From contig DKID01000029.1 in NCBI GenBank assembly GCA_002454045.1, positions 1 to 17,395 on the forward strand: a DNA stretch of 17,395 nucleotides, in the 5' to 3' direction. This DNA is from Nitrospina sp. UBA6727. Its GTDB lineage: Bacteria; Nitrospinota; Nitrospinia; Nitrospinales; VA-1. Of this stretch, positions 13,745-17,395 are shown piece by piece; within the stretch, counting starts at the first letter, position 1; every line of letters begins with the position of its first letter. The translations under genes and the position numbers were made by a program. The notes beneath the pieces were generated by a model. That model saw nothing but the letters and a program-made list of their open reading frames with translations. It did not search any database and was not told the origin of the DNA.

Positions 13745-16477
13745 ATGGAGAAGATGAAAAAATGGTTGTTCGTTTTCGTGGTGGTGGTTTTCGTCGGCAC
13801 GATTTTTGCGGATAAAATTATTTCTTTTTACGTTGACTGGTTGTGGTTCGATAGCCACGGGGTCACTTCCGTTTTGTGGACGGTGCTGATATCGCAATTC
13901 GGACTCGGAATACTGACCGGCGTTTTGTTTTTTCTGCTGACGTTTGGTTTCTTAAACCGAGTGCTCAAGAAAACCGACCACGCGCCCGTCCTCTTGTCGG
14001 ACCAAGTTCGGCGGGAAGTACCTCTGCTGGATTTCATGGCCAGCAATTTGAAACCGCTCATCCTCATCGCGCCGTTGATTTTGGCGGTGATGACTGGGCT
14101 GGTGATGGCTCAGCAATGGGAAACCATTTTGCAATACCTATACGCCTCCCCCTACGGCAAGGCGGACCCCGTATTCGGTAAAGACATTTCCTTTTACTTT
14201 TTCGTCCTCCCGCTTTGGTTGTTGGTGAAGTCGTTGCTGTGGGAAATGGTGATCGTGATTTCCCTTGGCGTTGGCATGATTTATTTTTTCAAGCGTTTGA
14301 TTTATATCGGCTCCGCGGGCGTGGTCGTTCTTCCCGATGCACAGCGCACCTTTTCGGGACTTGCCGGTTTATTATTCCTGCTGTTTGCAAGCGGGTTCTA
14401 TCTTCAGAGTTATGAATTGTTGACGGAGGAAGGCAGTTTAATTTCCGGGATTGGGTTCGCCGATGACAATGGACAAATTCCCGTCCTCAATATTTTGACC
14501 GTTGTTTCGCTGATTGCCGCCGCGGTTTCATTCGCGGGACTGGCGCGGGTCGGCATGAAAAAGATCGTGTTTGCCGCCGCGGGATTAGCGTTGGTATTTT
14601 TCGTCGGCAACTTTTATCCGAAGTTGTTGCAGAAGTTCGTCGTCGCTCCTAACGAGTTAGTCCGCGAAACTCCTTATATGGAGCACGCCATCGACGGCGC
14701 GTTGACGGCGTATGGACTCAAACGAACGGAGACACACGAACTTTCTGGCGTCGCGTCCTTGACCGCGGAAAGCATCCGGAAGAATGCGGTCACGATTAAA
14801 AACATCCGACTCTGGGATCAGGAACCGTTGCTCGACACGCTGGGACAAATCCAGGAAATCAGGACGTATTACCAGTTCCAGTCCGTGGACAACGACCGAT
14901 ACCGGATCAACGGCGACTACCGCCAAACCCTGTTGTCACCGCGGGAACTGCTGTCCTCTAGCCTGCCCAACCGCACTTGGATTAACGAGCATCTGACTTT
15001 CACGCACGGTTACGGAGTTTCGCTGAGCCCGGTAAATCAGGTTACCGCGGAAGGATTGCCGGTGTTGATCGTGAAAGATATCCCGCCGCAGTCCAATGTG
15101 GATTTGGTGGTGACGCGTCCCGAAATTTATTTTGGCGAGTTAGTCAACGACCACGTTTTTGTCAACACGGGAACCAAAGAATTTGATTATCCCGAAGGGG
15201 AAAAAAATGTGTACAAAAATTACGCCGGCGAGGGCGGTTTTGAAGTCGGGTCTTTTTTCCACAAACTCGCTTTGGCGACGCGATTCAAAACTCTTAAAAT
15301 TATTTTTTCTCAAGACATCAACAGCGATAGTCGCGTTCTGATGTACCGCAACATCACCGACCGTGTGCAGAAAGTGGTGCCGTTTCTCAGGCTGGACAGC
15401 GACCCGTATTTGGTGATTTCAGAAGGCCGCCTCATTTGGCTTTACGACGCGTACACGGTGAGCGAACATTTTCCTTATTCCCCAAGCATTCCGCGGTTCG
15501 GCAACTATGTGCGCAACTCCGTGAAAATTTCCATCGACGCCTACGAGGGCTCTATGAATTTTTATGTCGCCGACCAAGAAGACCCTATCATCAAAACGTA
15601 TCAGAATATTTTCCCCGACTTGTTTCAAGACCTCAGCCAGATGCCGGAAGATTTGCACAGCCACATTCGTTACCCCACCGACTTGTTCCGGGTGCAAACA
15701 TTTATTTACGCCACCTACCATATGAACCGACCGCAAGTTTTCTACAACAAAGAAGACCAGTGGGAGATACCCGAAATCGACGGGCAAATTATGCAACCGT
15801 ATTACACGATTATGAAACTTCCGGGACAAGACCAAGAGGAATACATCCTTATGCTTCCCTACACCCCCCAAGGGAAAAGCAACCTCTCGGCGTGGATGGT
15901 GGCGCGAAGCGACGGCGAACAATACGGCAAACTAGATGTGTACACGTTCCCCAAACAAAAGTTGGTGTTCGGACCCAGCCAAATCGTCGCGCGCATCAAT
16001 CAGGACGCGGAGATTTCCCGACAGATTTCGTTATGGGACCAGCGCGGGTCGAGCGTCATCCAAGGAACCCTGCTAGTCATCCCCATCGAAGAATCTTTGG
16101 TTTACGTGCGCCCCTTATACCTGAAAGCCGACGCTGGAAAAATTCCCGAACTCAAGCGCGTCATCGTCAGTTACGAAGACAGCATCGCCATGGAACGCAC
16201 TCTAGATGAAGCGTTGGCAAAAATATTCACCGGGTTCACCCGAGAATTTGCAGAAGAGTTCCCGCCCGCTTCGCAGATGAAAGCCGACGCACCGTCGCCG
16301 TCGGCATCCGGACAGGAACGAAAACTAGTTTTAAGCAAAGCCGACTACGACAAGATTCGGCGCACCTACCGCAGAGTTCTGGAGTCGCAAAAGCAACTAG
16401 ACCAATCGCTAGTGCGATACCGCGAAGAACTAAAAGAACTCGGCAAAACTCTAGAAAATGCCACCACGCCGCAATAG
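13745..16477 (+). CDS. UPF0182 family integral membrane protein
   Basis: 910 residues, typical for UPF0182 (COG1615), a family without known function. About seven hydrophobic helices occupy the first 300 residues (roughly 7-23, 44-70, 103-121, 150-182, 204-221, 248-266 and 273-291). A family hallmark, SFYVDWLWFDSHGVTSVLW, stands at residues 27-45. A large, probably extracytoplasmic domain follows (about 300-830), ending with the conserved segment QGTLLVIPIEESLVYVRPLY. The last 55 residues are charged and likely coiled coil. GAGGTAGG precedes the ATG at 13745; a second Met at residue 4 is an alternative start. It is downstream of the radical-SAM gene, with a GC-rich spacer between. Confidence 0.93.
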   Translation: MEKMKKWLFVFVVVVFVGTIFADKIISFYVDWLWFDSHGVTSVLWTVLISQFGLGILTGVLFFLLTFGFLNRVLKKTDHAPVLLSDQVRREVPLLDFMASNLKPLILIAPLILAVMTGLVMAQQWETILQYLYASPYGKADPVFGKDISFYFFVLPLWLLVKSLLWEMVIVISLGVGMIYFFKRLIYIGSAGVVVLPDAQRTFSGLAGLLFLLFASGFYLQSYELLTEEGSLISGIGFADDNGQIPVLNILTVVSLIAAAVSFAGLARVGMKKIVFAAAGLALVFFVGNFYPKLLQKFVVAPNELVRETPYMEHAIDGALTAYGLKRTETHELSGVASLTAESIRKNAVTIKNIRLWDQEPLLDTLGQIQEIRTYYQFQSVDNDRYRINGDYRQTLLSPRELLSSSLPNRTWINEHLTFTHGYGVSLSPVNQVTAEGLPVLIVKDIPPQSNVDLVVTRPEIYFGELVNDHVFVNTGTKEFDYPEGEKNVYKNYAGEGGFEVGSFFHKLALATRFKTLKIIFSQDINSDSRVLMYRNITDRVQKVVPFLRLDSDPYLVISEGRLIWLYDAYTVSEHFPYSPSIPRFGNYVRNSVKISIDAYEGSMNFYVADQEDPIIKTYQNIFPDLFQDLSQMPEDLHSHIRYPTDLFRVQTFIYATYHMNRPQVFYNKEDQWEIPEIDGQIMQPYYTIMKLPGQDQEEYILMLPYTPQGKSNLSAWMVARSDGEQYGKLDVYTFPKQKLVFGPSQIVARINQDAEISRQISLWDQRGSSVIQGTLLVIPIEESLVYVRPLYLKADAGKIPELKRVIVSYEDSIAMERTLDEALAKIFTGFTREFAEEFPPASQMKADAPSPSASGQERKLVLSKADYDKIRRTYRRVLESQKQLDQSLVRYREELKELGKTLENATTPQ

Positions 16478-16540
16478 ATTTTCTGCTGAAAAATGAAGTA
16501 ATTCCATTTGTTAAGAAGTGATATAGAGGAGGTTGCTTCG

Positions 16541-17395
16541 ATGAACATGGACCTGTCTTTCCAAACCAACGCGCTTTATTGGGGCGACTGCCTGGGCATC
16601 ATGCAGGGGTGGGCGGATAAACATCCCCTCGGTTGCGTGGATTTAATTTACCTTGACCCGCCATTCAATTCCAGCGCCGACTACAACATCCTCTACGGCA
16701 AAGATCAGCAGGGCAAACCGCTGGAAGAGCGCGCACAATTTGTTGCCTTCAAGGACACTTGGTATTGGGGTGGCGAAGCCGCCGAGCGAGTGAGAGACAT
16801 CAAACGCGCGAGTGCGCATCCCGCGCATAAAGCCATTCGCGGGCTTGCCGAGATGTTGCCAGAAGGCGGCATGCTCGCTTATTTAAGTTATATGGCGGAG
16901 CGTCTGGCGGTGATGCGCGACTTGCTAAAAGACACCGGTAGTATTTATTTGCATTGCGATCCAACCGCGTCGCATTACTTGAAAATAATTATGGACGAAG
17001 TTTTTGGCAAGAAAAATTTTAGGAACGAGGTTGTTTGGCACTACGGCAAAATGTCAAATACAAAAGGCGTGTTTCCTCGAAACCACGATACAATTTTGCG
17101 CTACTCAAAAACAGACACTTTTATATTTAATCCAATAAAGGATATTGAAAGTGAATATAAGACTCGTTTTGCGAGGTATTTGAGTGATAACAAGGTCAGA
17201 TACGGCAGGGTTAAGGATTCGAAAGACAAACTAATAACAGGTCGCGTAAAAAAGATTGAAAAGAAACTTAAAAGAAAAATAATGGACTCCGATGTCTTAT
17301 TCGACTTTGACCGCGAATTTAAGGTGCAAGACGACGTCTTTAACATATCTATTATTAAAGGAAACGCAGATGAACGCCTCGGCTACCCCACACAA
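16541..17395 (+). CDS. Site-specific DNA methyltransferase (type III Mod-like), 3' end cut by window
   Basis: 285 codons are open to the window edge, so the gene is partial. The catalytic motif IV is LIYLDPPFNSSADYN (DPPF at residues 39-42), typical of beta-class N6-adenine or N4-cytosine methyltransferases such as type III Mod proteins. In these the SAM-binding FxGxG motif comes last and would lie beyond the window. VWHYGKMSNTKGVFPRNHDT and NADERLGYPTQ match conserved positions flanking the target-recognition region; the latter is normally followed by KP. AGAGGAGG (16525-16532) is 8 bases before the ATG. GC drops inside the gene: about 52% in 16621-16680 against 23% in 17101-17160 and 27% in 17221-17280 by hand count. 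A restriction partner would be downstream. Confidence 0.9.
   Translation, partial: MNMDLSFQTNALYWGDCLGIMQGWADKHPLGCVDLIYLDPPFNSSADYNILYGKDQQGKPLEERAQFVAFKDTWYWGGEAAERVRDIKRASAHPAHKAIRGLAEMLPEGGMLAYLSYMAERLAVMRDLLKDTGSIYLHCDPTASHYLKIIMDEVFGKKNFRNEVVWHYGKMSNTKGVFPRNHDTILRYSKTDTFIFNPIKDIESEYKTRFARYLSDNKVRYGRVKDSKDKLITGRVKKIEKKLKRKIMDSDVLFDFDREFKVQDDVFNISIIKGNADERLGYPTQ

Noticed and set aside
13126..13800. 224-residue minus-strand open frame opposite the radical-SAM gene
   Set aside because: The sense strand carries intact radical-SAM motifs across the same region; the antisense product is low-complexity and unrelated to anything recognised.
15436..16209. 257-residue plus-strand open frame inside the UPF0182 gene
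   Set aside because: It is out of frame with a clear family member and is rich in Arg, Pro and His, typical of a shadow frame.

Overview
The window looks like chromosome from a Gram-negative, mixed-GC (about half GC) bacterium. The evidence is a lipoprotein with a lipobox, a periplasmic PBP4-type carboxypeptidase, and Mpl, the enzyme that recycles meso-diaminopimelate-containing murein peptide. The receiver protein at 2351-3106 and the helix-turn-helix protein at 6002-6754 resemble proteins I associate with Nitrospinota or the former Deltaproteobacteria. That lineage guess is tentative. No tRNA, rRNA, CRISPR array, insertion sequence or transposase is visible.

Layout: 225-2168 holds two peptide/nickel-type ABC transporter permeases in tandem, without ATPases downstream. 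2351-3106 is a receiver-domain protein that has lost its phospho-acceptor aspartate. 3240-5897 is valS. 5967-6754 is a possible 12-codon leader ORF coupled to a protein with a basic disordered N-terminus and an HTH-like C-terminus. A convergent PBP4 gene (6769-8298, minus) follows, then a divergent intergenic region and a PfkB-family adenosine/sugar kinase (8492-9508). A small OmlA/BamE-like lipoprotein (9577-9882) comes next. Then mpl (10092-11495) is followed after 7 bases by a 375-residue protein that looks like a radical-SAM barrel without its cysteine motif (11503-12630). A short tandem-repeat tract (12664-12733) leads to a genuine radical-SAM/SPASM-like enzyme (12799-13674). A UPF0182 membrane protein (13745-16477) and the 5' part of a beta-class DNA methyltransferase (from 16541, cut by the window edge) complete it.

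Most of this is housekeeping: translation, cell wall turnover, nucleoside metabolism and transport. The least ordinary part is 11503-13674, where a cluster-less radical-SAM-like protein sits just upstream of an intact radical-SAM enzyme, separated by a repeat tract. Other unusual points are the degenerate receiver, a strong mpl promoter placed so close to the start codon that the transcript would be nearly leaderless, and the sharp drop in GC inside the methyltransferase where a target-recognition region is expected. All functional calls come from reading motifs by eye; no database search was possible.
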